64,000 nucleotides of DNA from Paracoccus sp. MC1862 (GCF_016617715.1 NZ_CP067225.1:1736001-1800000), one strand, 5' to 3'. Shown: positions 29,579 to 38,862, numbered from the stretch's first letter. Program-made: numbers and translations. Notes: generated from the letters alone by a model not told the origin.

Positions 29579-30198
29579 GGGAACTTCTCCACCATTTCCG
29601 GCACCTGGCCGGGGTCCTCGGCGTCTATGTTGACCCCCTGGAAGGCCGCGATCCGGCGCGAATAATGGTCGCGCACGTAAAGATGCAACCCGCAGTGGCT
29701 GCAGACCATCGGATCGGTCGTGACATTTTCGGTGATGCCCTTGCAATGGACGCATTGGACACGGCGGGCCAGCGAGCCCCGATGCTCGGTATGCACCCCA
29801 TCATGGGGATAGCCCACCTTCATCGCCTCGCTCTGGACCACGCCGATCAATGTCTCGGTCCCCGCAAGGTAGATCTGCAGGCCCATGTGGGCGTCGCCCA
29901 GCGCCTTGCAGATGCGGGGCATCGCGGCCGACAGCGAAGGGCCGTGGTAGAACCGCGCGGCCCCCAGTGCGGCAAGCCGGTCGCCCATGTCGGTGCCGTT
30001 GGCGGCCCTGACATAGATGACATGGGCGGTCGGGCGCAGGTCGATCCCCTGCCCGTCCGCCTTGGCGAAGAGGTCGAGCAGCGCCCCGCCCCCCTCGCCG
30101 TCCGCCACCATCAGATGCTCGCTTCCGGGATGGGGTTCGAGCAGCCCATAGACCGGGCGGGTCGTGATCGAGGGAGGGAATGCGGTGTTCATCATCAT
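29575..30198 (-). CDS. dmmA: Dimethylamine monooxygenase subunit DmmA-like, zinc-ribbon protein
   Basis: The 207-residue protein has an N-terminal alpha/beta part resembling a ferredoxin-reductase NAD domain (YVRAANGTDMGDRLAALGAARFYHG). A C-terminal zinc ribbon is formed by Cys149, Cys152, Cys166 and Cys169 (CVHCKG, CSHCG). Small subunits of this kind accompany the heme and reductase subunits of dimethylamine monooxygenase. Three consecutive ATGs open the frame (30198, 30195, 30192), and the true start may be any of them. The zinc site is presumably structural. It lies 14 bases after dmmD. Confidence 0.82.
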   Translation of the reverse strand: MMMNTAFPPSITTRPVYGLLEPHPGSEHLMVADGEGGGALLDLFAKADGQGIDLRPTAHVIYVRAANGTDMGDRLAALGAARFYHGPSLSAAMPRICKALGDAHMGLQIYLAGTETLIGVVQSEAMKVGYPHDGVHTEHRGSLARRVQCVHCKGITENVTTDPMVCSHCGLHLYVRDHYSRRIAAFQGVNIDAEDPGQVPEMVEKFP

Positions 30199-30212
30199 GG
30201 GATCACCCTGCG

Positions 30213-31346
30213 TCAGCCCTTGGCGGTGCGCCGCTTCTTCTCGACATCGTAGAAGGGCATTGAATGGGTCGTCGCGGACACGTCGCCATTGGCGGTCCTG
30301 ACGGTCACGGTCTTGCCATCCGTGGCGTAATCGACCGGAAGGCGGGCGATCGCGACGGTGTAGTCGTTCACCGGCGAGGCCAGCCCCTGCGTCACCACCC
30401 CGATCCTGCGGCCGCCGTCATGGACCTCGGCGCCATTGTCGGGCTGGCTGTCGCCGTCGAGCTTGAGGCCCCAGATCTTGAACCGCTCCTTGCCCTTCAG
30501 GCGGGCGTGCTCCTCGGCGCCGCGGAAGCCGGTGAAGTTCGGCGAGACGGTGAAGTCGAGACCCAGTTCCCACAACGTATCGCCGGTGGAATCGTCGTCG
30601 AAGGGGAAGGTTTCCGAGTTGTCGCCCGGATAGAACAGAAGATAGCTTTCGGTCCGCAGCAGGTCCAGCGTTCCGAACTGCACGGGAACGATCCCCATTT
30701 CCTTGCCTTCTTCGAGGATGCGGTCCCAGATTTCAGGCGCATCCTCGCCCTTGCAGAAGATCTCGTAGCCGCGTTCCCCGGTATAGCCAGTGCGCGAGAT
30801 CATCACCGGCTTGCCGAACAGCGAGGTCTGGATATGGCCGAAATAGGCGAGGTTGCGGATGCCCGCGACGTGCTTTTCCAGGAAGTCCACGGCAAGCGGA
30901 CCCTGCAGCGACAGGTCGTGCATGTTGTCGTCGAACAGGACCGCGACGTTCCGGCCCGCACCCGCGGTGGTCAGTTGCTCGGTCCCGAGGCCGGTGCCGT
31001 GGACCACGAGGTAGTTGTTCGGACCCTGCCGGTAGATCACGCAGTCGTCGATGAACTTGCCGGCGTCGTTCAGCATGCAGGCATAGACCGCCCGGCCCGG
31101 CATCAGCTTGGCCATGTTGCGGGTGGTGGCGCGCTCGATCACCTGGGTCGCGGCGGGGCCAGTGACATGGACCTTCTTCAGGCCCGAGACATCCATCAGC
31201 CCCGCCTTGGTGCGGATGGCCGTGTAGTCGTCGATCATCGGCTTGTCATAGGTCCAGGCGGTGGGCATCCCGTTCCAGTCCTCGAGCTTCGAGCCGAGGG
31301 CGCGGTGACGGTCAGCCAGGGTCGAGATACGCCAGGAATTGGTCAT
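30213..31346 (-). CDS. dmmD: GcvT-like tetrahydrofolate-binding subunit of the dimethylamine system
   Basis: The 377-residue protein is a complete aminomethyltransferase (GcvT) fold. The folate-binding landmarks are [34 protein letters not shown] and GTLDLLRTESYLLFYPGDN. In the dimethylamine system this subunit is thought to pass the released formaldehyde to tetrahydrofolate, giving methylene-tetrahydrofolate. It is not the glycine-cleavage T protein, since gcvH and gcvP are absent. The start at MTNSWRIST has a purine-rich site upstream. It is the first gene of dmmDABC, and the upstream region contains a TGAAA half-site at 31415. Confidence 0.85.
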   Translation of the reverse strand: MTNSWRISTLADRHRALGSKLEDWNGMPTAWTYDKPMIDDYTAIRTKAGLMDVSGLKKVHVTGPAATQVIERATTRNMAKLMPGRAVYACMLNDAGKFIDDCVIYRQGPNNYLVVHGTGLGTEQLTTAGAGRNVAVLFDDNMHDLSLQGPLAVDFLEKHVAGIRNLAYFGHIQTSLFGKPVMISRTGYTGERGYEIFCKGEDAPEIWDRILEEGKEMGIVPVQFGTLDLLRTESYLLFYPGDNSETFPFDDDSTGDTLWELGLDFTVSPNFTGFRGAEEHARLKGKERFKIWGLKLDGDSQPDNGAEVHDGGRRIGVVTQGLASPVNDYTVAIARLPVDYATDGKTVTVRTANGDVSATTHSMPFYDVEKKRRTAKG

Positions 31347-31453
31347 CGGTTTTCTTCTCCGTGAAGTTGTTGGTCGATTGTTGCGTGGCAAGTTCCCGGA
31401 AATCAACTTCTATGTGAAAAAATATTACTGACAGGCAATTTTCGGCAAGCCTG

Positions 31454-31488
31454 AAAACGGCCCCGGCAGGACGCGCCTGCCGGGGCCG
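31454..31488 (-). terminator. Rho-independent terminator of the APC permease
   Basis: A perfect 13-base-pair stem (CGGCCCCGGCAGG and its complement, loop of five) lies 12 bases after the permease stop. On the minus strand it is followed by TTTTC. It separates the permease from dmmDABC, which therefore needs its own promoter in 31347-31453. Confidence 0.9.
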
Positions 31489-31499
31489 GGTCTTTCCGC

Positions 31500-33293
31500 C
31501 TATTCGGGAAGGACGAAGAACCAGTTCGCCCACAGCACCACGGCGACCCCGCCCGCCAGCGCCAGATAGGGCAGGATTCCGGCCCTGCGCTCGCCCAGCT
31601 TGCCATCGTTGGACAGCCCGAGGTCATCCAGCGCGGCCTGCGGGAAGATGCCCTTGTCCACGACATAGTGACGCCAGGCGAAGACCGGGATGATCAGGGC
31701 GGAAAAGATCAGACCGGCCCAGAGCGCGTTGGAATAGCCCCAGACCTTGGCACCCGCCCCGAGGAACATGGCGTTGACGAAGGCCAGCACGGTGTTCAGC
31801 CCGATCAGCCAGGTCGGTGCCTTCCACGGCCGCGGCAGGTGAGGCGAATCGATCCGGTGGATCCAGCCCGCGTTGAGGTTGAGGAAGTTGAACAGCAGAT
31901 ATCCGACATTCGAGATCGCGAGAACGTAGAAGTATCCGCCCGCGTCCGACGCCAGAGCCAGCAGGAACAGGTTGAAGACGATGTTCGTCGCCATTGCGCC
32001 CACGGGCGCGCCGTTCCGGTTCACCCGGCTCAGATAGACCGGCAGCCAGCCGTCCAGCGACCCCTGGTAGAGCGTCCGCGCCGATCCTGCCATCGAGGTC
32101 ATGATCGCCAGCATCACCGCCAGGATCATCAGGATCACGAACAGTTGGACCCAAAGCTGGCTGCCGCCGACCAGCCGCGCCAGCGCCTCGCCGATGCCGG
32201 TGCCGTCCACGATCCCAGGCGCCAGCATTGCCTCATGGCCATAGACGCCCTGGAAGGTAAAGGGAATCAGCATGAAGAAGAGGATGCAGAGAAGACCCGA
32301 GTAGAAGATCGCCTTGAAGGTGTCGGTCTGCGGATTGCGAAGCTCGCGGGTGTAGCAGACGGCTGTCTCGAAGGCGTAGGTGGACCAGGCGGCGATATAC
32401 ATGCCGCCCAGGAAAAGCGTCCATCCGCCCACACCCCAACTGCCATCCTCGGCCGAATAGGCGGCCGCGGGCGGGACGATGTCGGTCACGTTCGACCAGT
32501 TGATCGAGCCGGTCAGGATCGGGATGATGCCCACGGCCAGCAGCGGGATCAACACGATCAGCGCCAGGATCTTCTGGGCCGAGGCGGTCGAGGCGATGCC
32601 GCGCCACTGGATCAGGAAGATCACCAGCATGATCAGCGCGCCGATCACGAAGGTGGCGTTGAAATGCAGCGTGCCGAGGCCGGGGATCTGCAGGGCCGCC
32701 GCTTCCCAGACGCGGAAGGCCGGGGTCAGCGCCTCGATGGCATTGGCCGACAGGATGGCGTCGATGCCTTCCTGCGCGGTTCGCCCGCCATTGGCCCCCA
32801 GCCATTCGACCACCCGCGGGTCCGAGTCGGTGATGCTGCCGATATTGGCCTGCATCCAGTCCAGCACCGGGGCGCTGCCCGCCAAGGGAATCGGGAACAG
32901 GGCGTTCAGGATGTAGCCGGCCGCGATGGCGCAGCCAAGCGACAGCACCGGGCTCCAGGCGAACCAGTTGCACCAGACGGACAAGGGCGCGACCAGCTTG
33001 GAATAGCGCAGCCAGGCCGTCGCGCCATAGACCGAGGTGCCCCCGGACTTGTTGCCGAACAGCCCCGCCATCTCGGCATAGGTGAAGGACTGCAGGAAGC
33101 CCATCGTCATCGAGACGATCCAGACCAGGAAAGCCGCCTTGCCGGCAACCCCGGCGATCCCGCCGATGCTGAACAGGACCAGGGGCGGGACGCCGGTGGC
33201 GACCCAGAAGGCCCCTTTCCAGGTCAGCGTTCGCTGCAGCTCGTTCGGATGCGAGTTGCCCAGCGCCTCCCGTTCCGTACTGATTAATGTCAT
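31500..33293 (-). CDS. APC superfamily permease, candidate methylamine transporter
   Basis: The 597-residue protein is a twelve- to fourteen-helix amino acid/polyamine/organocation transporter. The first helices carry GVPPLVLFSIGGIAG, then MAGLFGNKSGGTSVYG. WSTYAFETAVCYTRELRNPQTDTFKAI and MTSMAGSARTLYQGSLDGWLP are the APC loops in the middle. A large insertion (about residues 140-215) between early helices is unusual for the family. Its place between dmmDABC and mgsABC-gmaS suggests uptake of mono- or dimethylamine, or export of a pathway intermediate. The substrate is inference. It has its own terminator, and a 610-base regulatory region separates it from mgsA. Confidence 0.88.
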   Translation of the reverse strand: MTLISTEREALGNSHPNELQRTLTWKGAFWVATGVPPLVLFSIGGIAGVAGKAAFLVWIVSMTMGFLQSFTYAEMAGLFGNKSGGTSVYGATAWLRYSKLVAPLSVWCNWFAWSPVLSLGCAIAAGYILNALFPIPLAGSAPVLDWMQANIGSITDSDPRVVEWLGANGGRTAQEGIDAILSANAIEALTPAFRVWEAAALQIPGLGTLHFNATFVIGALIMLVIFLIQWRGIASTASAQKILALIVLIPLLAVGIIPILTGSINWSNVTDIVPPAAAYSAEDGSWGVGGWTLFLGGMYIAAWSTYAFETAVCYTRELRNPQTDTFKAIFYSGLLCILFFMLIPFTFQGVYGHEAMLAPGIVDGTGIGEALARLVGGSQLWVQLFVILMILAVMLAIMTSMAGSARTLYQGSLDGWLPVYLSRVNRNGAPVGAMATNIVFNLFLLALASDAGGYFYVLAISNVGYLLFNFLNLNAGWIHRIDSPHLPRPWKAPTWLIGLNTVLAFVNAMFLGAGAKVWGYSNALWAGLIFSALIIPVFAWRHYVVDKGIFPQAALDDLGLSNDGKLGERRAGILPYLALAGGVAVVLWANWFFVLPE

Positions 33294-33903
33294 CGGCTTC
33301 GGTCTCCATCAGGTGATGCGGGATGCTGGCTTGCTGCGCGGTCGGTCAGATCGGGACAGGTGTGATCAGCAGCCGCCGACAGGGGGCTGCGCGGGATGCG
33401 TCAGGGGTTTCTTGCCGTCGCGGGGTCCGTGGCCCGGATGCGCGGGACTCGGAAAGCGCCAATCATGGCGATGGTGCGGGCGGGCGGCCCGTTCAGGAAC
33501 CGGCCGGCCATGTTGGGCCGGAAGGGATCGTTCCGCGTCCGTCAGACAGCGGGCGCAGGCGGGCTGCTCCAAGGGATCGGGCTGGTCGCGCCGGGAATGA
33601 CGCGGCGCGATCAATCGGGTTGGGCAGCCGTGAGGCGGTGACCGAGAGCCTTGGAGACGTCCGTGCGGGCCGATGTTCCGGCCTTCCGTTTCTCGTCCCG
33701 ACCGCGATCCCGTATGCCGTGGCAGGCAACTTATTTACCCGAAGGGAATATGGAGGTGCGACAATCTGTCAAGAAAGTTTTTTTCGCCGATCCGAAAAGC
33801 TTTCGTTGACCGGCACCCCGACGTTACCTCAAGGTGAAAAAAGTTTCACTGCGGTAAGTCGCGTCGCGGCCCTGCCGCCCCTCCCGAACAGAGGATATCC
33901 ACC
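33294..33903. promoter_or_regulatory. Divergent control region between the permease and mgsA
   Basis: The 610 bases hold no gene that I can support. The last 170 (33730-33900) are unusually AT-rich. They contain GACA-ATC-TGTC (33760-33770), CGAAA-AGC-TTTCG (33793-33805) and GTGAAA-AAAG-TTTCAC (33834-33849). The latter two dyads have centres about 42 bases apart, four helical turns. TTGACC at 33805 could be a -35 element for mgsA. I infer operator sites for a methylamine regulator. Confidence 0.5.
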
Positions 33904-34800
33904 ATGTGCGGAATCGTCGGATTGTTCCTGAAGGACCCTGCGCTCGAGCCACAGCTTGGGGCCATGCTGACCGACATGCTGATCACCATGACCGACCGCG
34001 GCCCCGACAGCGCGGGAATCGCAATCTACGGACGCGGCGAGCCGGGCCGGGCAAAGCTGACCATCCAGTCCGCCGACCCCGGGCATGATTTCGCCGGACT
34101 GGCCGAGGCGGTGGGCGAGGCGATCGGCGCCGAGGCGCGGGCCGAGGTCAAGGACACCCATGTCGTCCTGACCGTCCTCGCCGACAAGCTGCAGGAGGCG
34201 CGGGAGGCCGTGCTGGCGATCCGCCCCGGCGTCACCGTGATGAGCGCGGGCGAAGAGGTCGAGATCTTCAAGGAAACCGGCCTTCCCAAGGACGTGGCCG
34301 CCCGCTTCGGGATCGAGCGAATGGCCGGCACCCATGGCATCGGCCACACCCGCATGGCGACCGAATCAGCCGTCACCACGGCCGGGGCGCATCCCTTCTC
34401 GACGGGGGCCGACCAGTGCCTGGTCCACAACGGCTCGCTCTCGAACCACAACTCGGTCCGCCGCCGCCTCAAGGCCGCCGGCATGAGTTTCCAGACCGAG
34501 AACGACACCGAGGTCGCCGCCGCCTTCCTGACCCACAGGATGCACGAGGGCGCCTCGCTTGAGCAGGCGATGGAGGCGACGCTGACCGATCTCGACGGAT
34601 TCTTCACCTTTGTCGTCGGCACGAAGGACGGCTTCGGGGTGATTCGCGACCCGATCGCCTGCAAGCCCGCCGTGATGGCCGAAACCGACCAGTATGTGGC
34701 CTTCGGGTCCGAATATCGCGCGCTCGTCAACCTGCCGGGGATCGAGAATGCCCGCGTCTGGGAGCCGGAGCCCGCGACCGCCTATTTCTGGGAGCGCTGA
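33904..34800 (+). CDS. mgsA: N-methylglutamate synthase subunit A, glutamine amidotransferase-like
   Basis: The 298-residue Ntn-hydrolase protein keeps the catalytic Cys2 (MCGIVGLFLKD), with RGPDSAGIAIYG and GIGHTRMATESAV typical of class II amidotransferase domains. It corresponds to the first domain of glutamate synthase split into its own gene. With MgsB and MgsC it forms N-methylglutamate synthase, which moves methylamine from gamma-glutamylmethylamide onto glutamate. Four bases separate it from mgsB. It opens the rightward operon mgsABC-gmaS-globin and lies directly behind the AT-rich control region. Confidence 0.92.
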   Translation: MCGIVGLFLKDPALEPQLGAMLTDMLITMTDRGPDSAGIAIYGRGEPGRAKLTIQSADPGHDFAGLAEAVGEAIGAEARAEVKDTHVVLTVLADKLQEAREAVLAIRPGVTVMSAGEEVEIFKETGLPKDVAARFGIERMAGTHGIGHTRMATESAVTTAGAHPFSTGADQCLVHNGSLSNHNSVRRRLKAAGMSFQTENDTEVAAAFLTHRMHEGASLEQAMEATLTDLDGFFTFVVGTKDGFGVIRDPIACKPAVMAETDQYVAFGSEYRALVNLPGIENARVWEPEPATAYFWER

Positions 34801-34804
34801 AGGA

Positions 34805-35566
34805 ATGAACAATTTCGATTTCGACACCCGCGGGCTGCGCGCCGAGGCCGTGCCGCAGAACAGCATCGAGACCGGCACGCAGGTCTTCGACCTCGAAGCC
34901 CGGGGCCTGCGGGCGCTGAACGGCACGCTGCACGCCCTGCCGCCGGACACCAACGAGACAAGCTGGGAAATCGTGAATCCCCGGGGCAGCCACGCCATTG
35001 CGGTCGGCGTGAACGCGCCCCTGGACATCACCGTGCGCGGATCGACCGGGTATTACTGCGCCGGGATGAACAAGCTGGCCAGCATCCGCGTCCATGGCTC
35101 GGCCGGGCCGGGCGTGGCCGAGAACATGATGTCGGGCACCGTCATCGTCGAGGGCGACGCCAGCCAGTATGCCGGCGCCACCGGGCGCGGCGGGCTGCTG
35201 GTCATCAAGGGCAATGCCTCGTCGCGCTGCGGCATCTCGATGAAGGGCATCGACATCGTCGTGCATGGCAACATCGGCCACATGTCGGCCTTCATGGCGC
35301 AGTCGGGCAACCTCGTGGTCCTGGGGGACGCGGGCGACGCGCTGGGTGATTCGCTCTACGAGGCGCGGCTGTTCGTCCGCGGCCGCGTGAAAAGCCTGGG
35401 CGCCGACTGCATCGAGAAGGAGATGCGGCCCGAGCATCTGGAGGCGCTGGAGGATCTGCTGCGCCGGGGCGAGGCCGACGCCAAGGCCCGGCCGGAACAG
35501 TTCCGCCGATATGGCTCGGCCCGCCAGCTTTACAACTTCAACATCGACAACGCATCCGCCTATTGA
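34805..35566 (+). CDS. mgsB: N-methylglutamate synthase subunit B, GXGXG domain
   Basis: The 253-residue protein is a single right-handed beta-helix of the glutamate synthase C-terminal (GXGXG) type. Repeated turns are seen in GSTGYYCAGMNKLASIRVHG, GTVIVEGDASQYAGATGRGG and NIGHMSAFMAQSGNLVVLGD. This structural domain links the amidotransferase and FMN domains in the complex. The start is the ATG four bases after mgsA, with AAGGA before it. Ten bases separate it from mgsC, so all three subunits are produced together. Confidence 0.92.
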   Translation: MNNFDFDTRGLRAEAVPQNSIETGTQVFDLEARGLRALNGTLHALPPDTNETSWEIVNPRGSHAIAVGVNAPLDITVRGSTGYYCAGMNKLASIRVHGSAGPGVAENMMSGTVIVEGDASQYAGATGRGGLLVIKGNASSRCGISMKGIDIVVHGNIGHMSAFMAQSGNLVVLGDAGDALGDSLYEARLFVRGRVKSLGADCIEKEMRPEHLEALEDLLRRGEADAKARPEQFRRYGSARQLYNFNIDNASAY

Positions 35567-35576
35567 AGGTCCGGCC

Positions 35577-36902
35577 ATGAACGAGCTTCCGCACACGCCC
35601 CCGAAGTATTCCTGGACCTTTTCGCCCGAGGTCAACGCCGACATCCGGCGGGCCGCAGCCTCCGGCATCTACGACATCCGCGGCGGCGGGTCCAAGCGGC
35701 GCTTGCCGCATTTCGACGACCTGCTGTTCCTTGGCGCCTCGATCAGCCGCTATCCGCTGGAAGGCTATCGCGAGCGTTGCGCGACCGATGTCTGGCTGGG
35801 CACCCGCCACGCCAAGAAGCCGATCCATCTCGACATTCCCGTGACCATCGCGGGGATGAGCTTCGGCGCCCTGTCCGGCCCCGCCAAGGAGGCGCTGGGC
35901 CGCGGCGCCTCGGCCGCCGGCACCTCGACCACCACCGGCGACGGCGGCATGACCGAGGAGGAGCGCGGCCATTCGAAGACGCTGGTCTATCAATACCTGC
36001 CCTCGCGCTATGGCATGAACCCCGACGACCTGCGCCGGGCCGACGCCATCGAGGTGGTCGTGGGCCAGGGCGCCAAGCCGGGCGGCGGCGGGATGCTGCT
36101 GGGCCAGAAGATCTCGGACCGGGTGGCGATGATGCGCAACCTGCCGAAAGGGATCGACCAGCGCTCGGCCTGCCGGCACCCCGACTGGACCGGGCCGGAT
36201 GACCTTGAGATCAAGATCCTGGAACTGCGCGAGATCACCGATTGGGAAAAGCCGATCTACATCAAGATCGGCGGCGCGCGGCCTTATTACGACACGGCCC
36301 TGGCGGTGAAGGCGGGCGCGGATGTCGTCGTCCTGGACGGGATGCAGGGCGGGACGGCCGCCACGCAGGACATCTTCATCGAGCATGTGGGCATGCCCAT
36401 CCTCGCCTGCATCCCGCAGGCGGTGAAGGCGCTGCAGGACCTGGGGATGCACCGGCAGGTGCAGTTGATCGTCTCGGGCGGCATCCGCAACGGCGCGGAC
36501 GTGGCCAAGGCCATGGCGCTCGGGGCCGATGCGGTGGCGATCGGCACGGCGGCGCTGATCGCGCTGGGCGACAACGACCCCGCGCTGGAGGAGGAATACC
36601 GCAAGCTCGGCACCACCGCCGGCGCCTATGACGACTGGCACGAGGGCCGCGACCCTGCCGGCATCACCACCCAGGACCCCGAGCTTTTCGGCCGATTCGA
36701 TCCGGTCCTCGGCGGGCGGCGATTGACGAACTACCTCAAGGTGATGACGCTGGAGGCGCAGACCATCGCGCGTGCCTGCGGCAAGAATCATCTGCACAAT
36801 CTCGAACCCGAGGATCTGTGTGCCCTGACGGTGGAAGCCGCAGCCATGGCGGGGGTTCCTGTCGCCGGAACAAGCTGGATCCCGGGGAGGACCGGCTACT
36901 GA
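35577..36902 (+). CDS. mgsC: N-methylglutamate synthase subunit C, FMN-binding domain
   Basis: The 441-residue TIM-barrel protein is the FMN/[3Fe-4S]-type glutamate synthase domain as a separate gene. Key blocks are IAGMSFGALSGPAKEALGRGAS, VVGQGAKPGGGGMLLGQKIS, IYIKIGGARPYYDTALAVKAGADVV (read as two adjacent blocks) and IVSGGIRNGADVAKAMALGADAVAIGTAAL. It catalyses the reductive or transfer step that yields N-methylglutamate. The ATG at 35577 follows mgsB by ten bases. A 41-base gap with a strong ribosome-binding site separates it from gmaS. Confidence 0.92.
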   Translation: MNELPHTPPKYSWTFSPEVNADIRRAAASGIYDIRGGGSKRRLPHFDDLLFLGASISRYPLEGYRERCATDVWLGTRHAKKPIHLDIPVTIAGMSFGALSGPAKEALGRGASAAGTSTTTGDGGMTEEERGHSKTLVYQYLPSRYGMNPDDLRRADAIEVVVGQGAKPGGGGMLLGQKISDRVAMMRNLPKGIDQRSACRHPDWTGPDDLEIKILELREITDWEKPIYIKIGGARPYYDTALAVKAGADVVVLDGMQGGTAATQDIFIEHVGMPILACIPQAVKALQDLGMHRQVQLIVSGGIRNGADVAKAMALGADAVAIGTAALIALGDNDPALEEEYRKLGTTAGAYDDWHEGRDPAGITTQDPELFGRFDPVLGGRRLTNYLKVMTLEAQTIARACGKNHLHNLEPEDLCALTVEAAAMAGVPVAGTSWIPGRTGY

Positions 36903-36943
36903 GAACGCCAACAACAAGCGGGAACGGGGAGGTTAGCGCGAAG

Positions 36944-38275
36944 ATGGCGAAGGACGAGGTTACAACGAAGACAAGGGATCTGGCCGCCTATGCCAAGGCA
37001 ATCGGCGTCAAGTATTTCATGATTTCCTTCACCGACCTTTACGGCAGCCAGCGGGCCAAGCTGGTGCCGACAGAGGTCATCACCGAGATGGTCCGGGACG
37101 GGGCCGGCTTTGCCGGTTTCGCTACCTGGCTGGATCTCACCGCCGCCCACCCGGACATGATGGGCGTCCCCGATCCCGAGGCCGTCATCCAGCTTCCCTG
37201 GAAGCCCGAGGTGGCATGGGTTCCGGCCAATTGCGTGATGGAGGGAAAGCCGCTCGAACAGGCGCCACGCAACGTCCTGCGCCGCCTCATCGACGAGGCC
37301 GCGAAGGACGGCTTGCGGGTCAAGACAGGCGTCGAGCCGGAGTTCTTCCTGCTGACCCCGGCGGGCGACCAGATCGCCGACATCTACGACACCGCGGAAA
37401 AACCCTGCTACGATCAGCAGGCGATCATGCGGCACTATGACGTGATCGCCGAGATCGGCGAATACATGATGCAGATGGGATGGGAGCCGTATCAGGCCGA
37501 CCACGAGGACGCCATCGGCCAGTTCGAGCTGAACTGGAAATACGACGACGTGCTGCAGACCGCCGACAAGCTGTCCTTCTTCAAGTTCATGCTGAAGTCG
37601 GTGGCCGAAAAGCACGGGCTGCGCGCGACCTTCATGCCCAAGCCCTTCAAGGGCCTGACCGGGTCGGGGATGCACGCCCATATCTCGGTCTGGAACCTCG
37701 ACGGGACCGACAATGCCTTCGCCGATCCCTCGCACGAACTGGGCCTCAGCGAGCAGGGCCATCACTTTCTGGGCGGGATCATGACCCACGCCTCGGCGCT
37801 GGCGGCGATCACCAACCCGACGGTCAACAGCTACAAGCGGATCAACGCGCCGCGCACGAGTTCGGGGGCGACCTGGGCGCCGAACACCATGACCTGGACC
37901 GGCAACAACCGCACCCACATGGTCCGCGTCCCCGGACCAGGGCGGTTCGAGCTGCGCCTGCCCGACGGCGCGGCAAACCCCTATCTGCTGCACGCGGTCA
38001 TCCTGGCCGCCGGCATCGACGGCGTGCGCCGGAAACTGGACCCCGGACCCCGCTGCGACCTCGACATGTACACCCAAGGCCACACCGTCACCGACGCGCC
38101 GAAGCTGCCCTTGAACCTGCTGGACGCCCTGCGCGCCTATGAGGCCGACACGGTCCTGTGCGAGATGATGGGCTGCGGCTTCTCGAAGGCCTATGTGAAG
38201 ATGAAGCACCGCGAATGGGACAGCTTCGTGTCCCATTTCTCGCGCTGGGAACGGGAGCACACCCTGGACGTCTGA
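36944..38275 (+). CDS. gmaS: Gamma-glutamylmethylamide synthetase
   Basis: The 443-residue protein is a glutamine-synthetase homologue of the GlnT/GmaS branch. Catalytic-domain blocks are GVEPEFFLLTPAGDQIADIYD, DHEDAIGQFELNWKYDD, GSGMHAHISVWNLDG and RTSSGATWAPNTMTW. It ligates monomethylamine to glutamate with ATP, the entry step of the N-methylglutamate route. The mgsABC genes directly upstream distinguish it from an ordinary glutamine synthetase. GGGGAGG about 11 bases upstream sets the start at MAKDEVTTK. In many Rhodobacteraceae mgdABCD accompany this operon; here a globin gene follows instead. Confidence 0.93.
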   Translation: MAKDEVTTKTRDLAAYAKAIGVKYFMISFTDLYGSQRAKLVPTEVITEMVRDGAGFAGFATWLDLTAAHPDMMGVPDPEAVIQLPWKPEVAWVPANCVMEGKPLEQAPRNVLRRLIDEAAKDGLRVKTGVEPEFFLLTPAGDQIADIYDTAEKPCYDQQAIMRHYDVIAEIGEYMMQMGWEPYQADHEDAIGQFELNWKYDDVLQTADKLSFFKFMLKSVAEKHGLRATFMPKPFKGLTGSGMHAHISVWNLDGTDNAFADPSHELGLSEQGHHFLGGIMTHASALAAITNPTVNSYKRINAPRTSSGATWAPNTMTWTGNNRTHMVRVPGPGRFELRLPDGAANPYLLHAVILAAGIDGVRRKLDPGPRCDLDMYTQGHTVTDAPKLPLNLLDALRAYEADTVLCEMMGCGFSKAYVKMKHREWDSFVSHFSRWEREHTLDV

Positions 38276-38289
38276 GATGGAGGAAGGCG

Positions 38290-38718
38290 ATGCCCTCGGT
38301 TTATGACGAGATCGGCGGCGCGACCGCCCTGCGGGCTCTGGTCGGGCGGTTCTACGACCTGGTCGAAACCGATCCGCGCGGCGCCGTGATGCTGGGCCAG
38401 CACCTGCGCGGCCACGGCATCGCCCATGTCCGCGAGGAACAGTTCGCCTTCCTGTCGGGCTTCCTGGGCGGCCCCCGCCTTTTCGCCGAGCGGCACGGCC
38501 ACATGAACCTGCGCGAGTTGCACGACCACCTGCCGATCCGCCCGCAGGAGGCCGAGGACTGGCTGGCCCTGATGGATCAGGCCATCGCCGACAACGGCCT
38601 TGCCGGCGGCGCGATCGAGCGCGCCCGCCCCGCTCTGCGCCGGGCGGCGCTGATGCTGGTCAACCGGGAGGCCGATGCCGGGACCGAGCTTGAGGCAGCG
38701 CAGGCTTCGGACCGGTAG
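38290..38718 (+). CDS. Truncated hemoglobin, group II-like
   Basis: The 142-residue protein has the short 2-over-2 globin pattern: IGGATALRALVGRFYDLV with Tyr22 at the B10 position, FLSGFLGGPRLFAERHGH, a proximal His most likely His78 in ELHDHLPI, and Trp91 at G8 (EDWLALMD). Group II proteins bind O2 and NO. It lies 14 bases after gmaS with a GGAGGAAGG site, so it belongs to the methylamine operon. A link to the oxygen-consuming, heme-containing DmmC or to Tmm is tempting but unproven. Confidence 0.87.
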   Translation: MPSVYDEIGGATALRALVGRFYDLVETDPRGAVMLGQHLRGHGIAHVREEQFAFLSGFLGGPRLFAERHGHMNLRELHDHLPIRPQEAEDWLALMDQAIADNGLAGGAIERARPALRRAALMLVNREADAGTELEAAQASDR

Positions 38719-38862
38719 AAGGACCGCTGCAACTGCGGGCCGCGCCATGCCGGCGGCATGGAAGGTGCGGGTTTTGTCGTGATGGCTCGACCTGCGGTTC
38801 GGGTTTCCCGGGACCCCCGGTTCGGACTGCCGCGCAGAACAGGCGCATCAGGCGGCGGGTTC

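Noticed and set aside
30213..31346. dmmD as glycine-cleavage T protein
   Set aside because: gcvH and gcvP are absent, and the gene heads a dimethylamine monooxygenase operon with tight junctions.
33294..33903. Small genes in the control region before mgsA
   Set aside because: Open frames there have poor codon use and no ribosome-binding sites. The right part is AT-rich and dyad-containing, typical of regulatory DNA.
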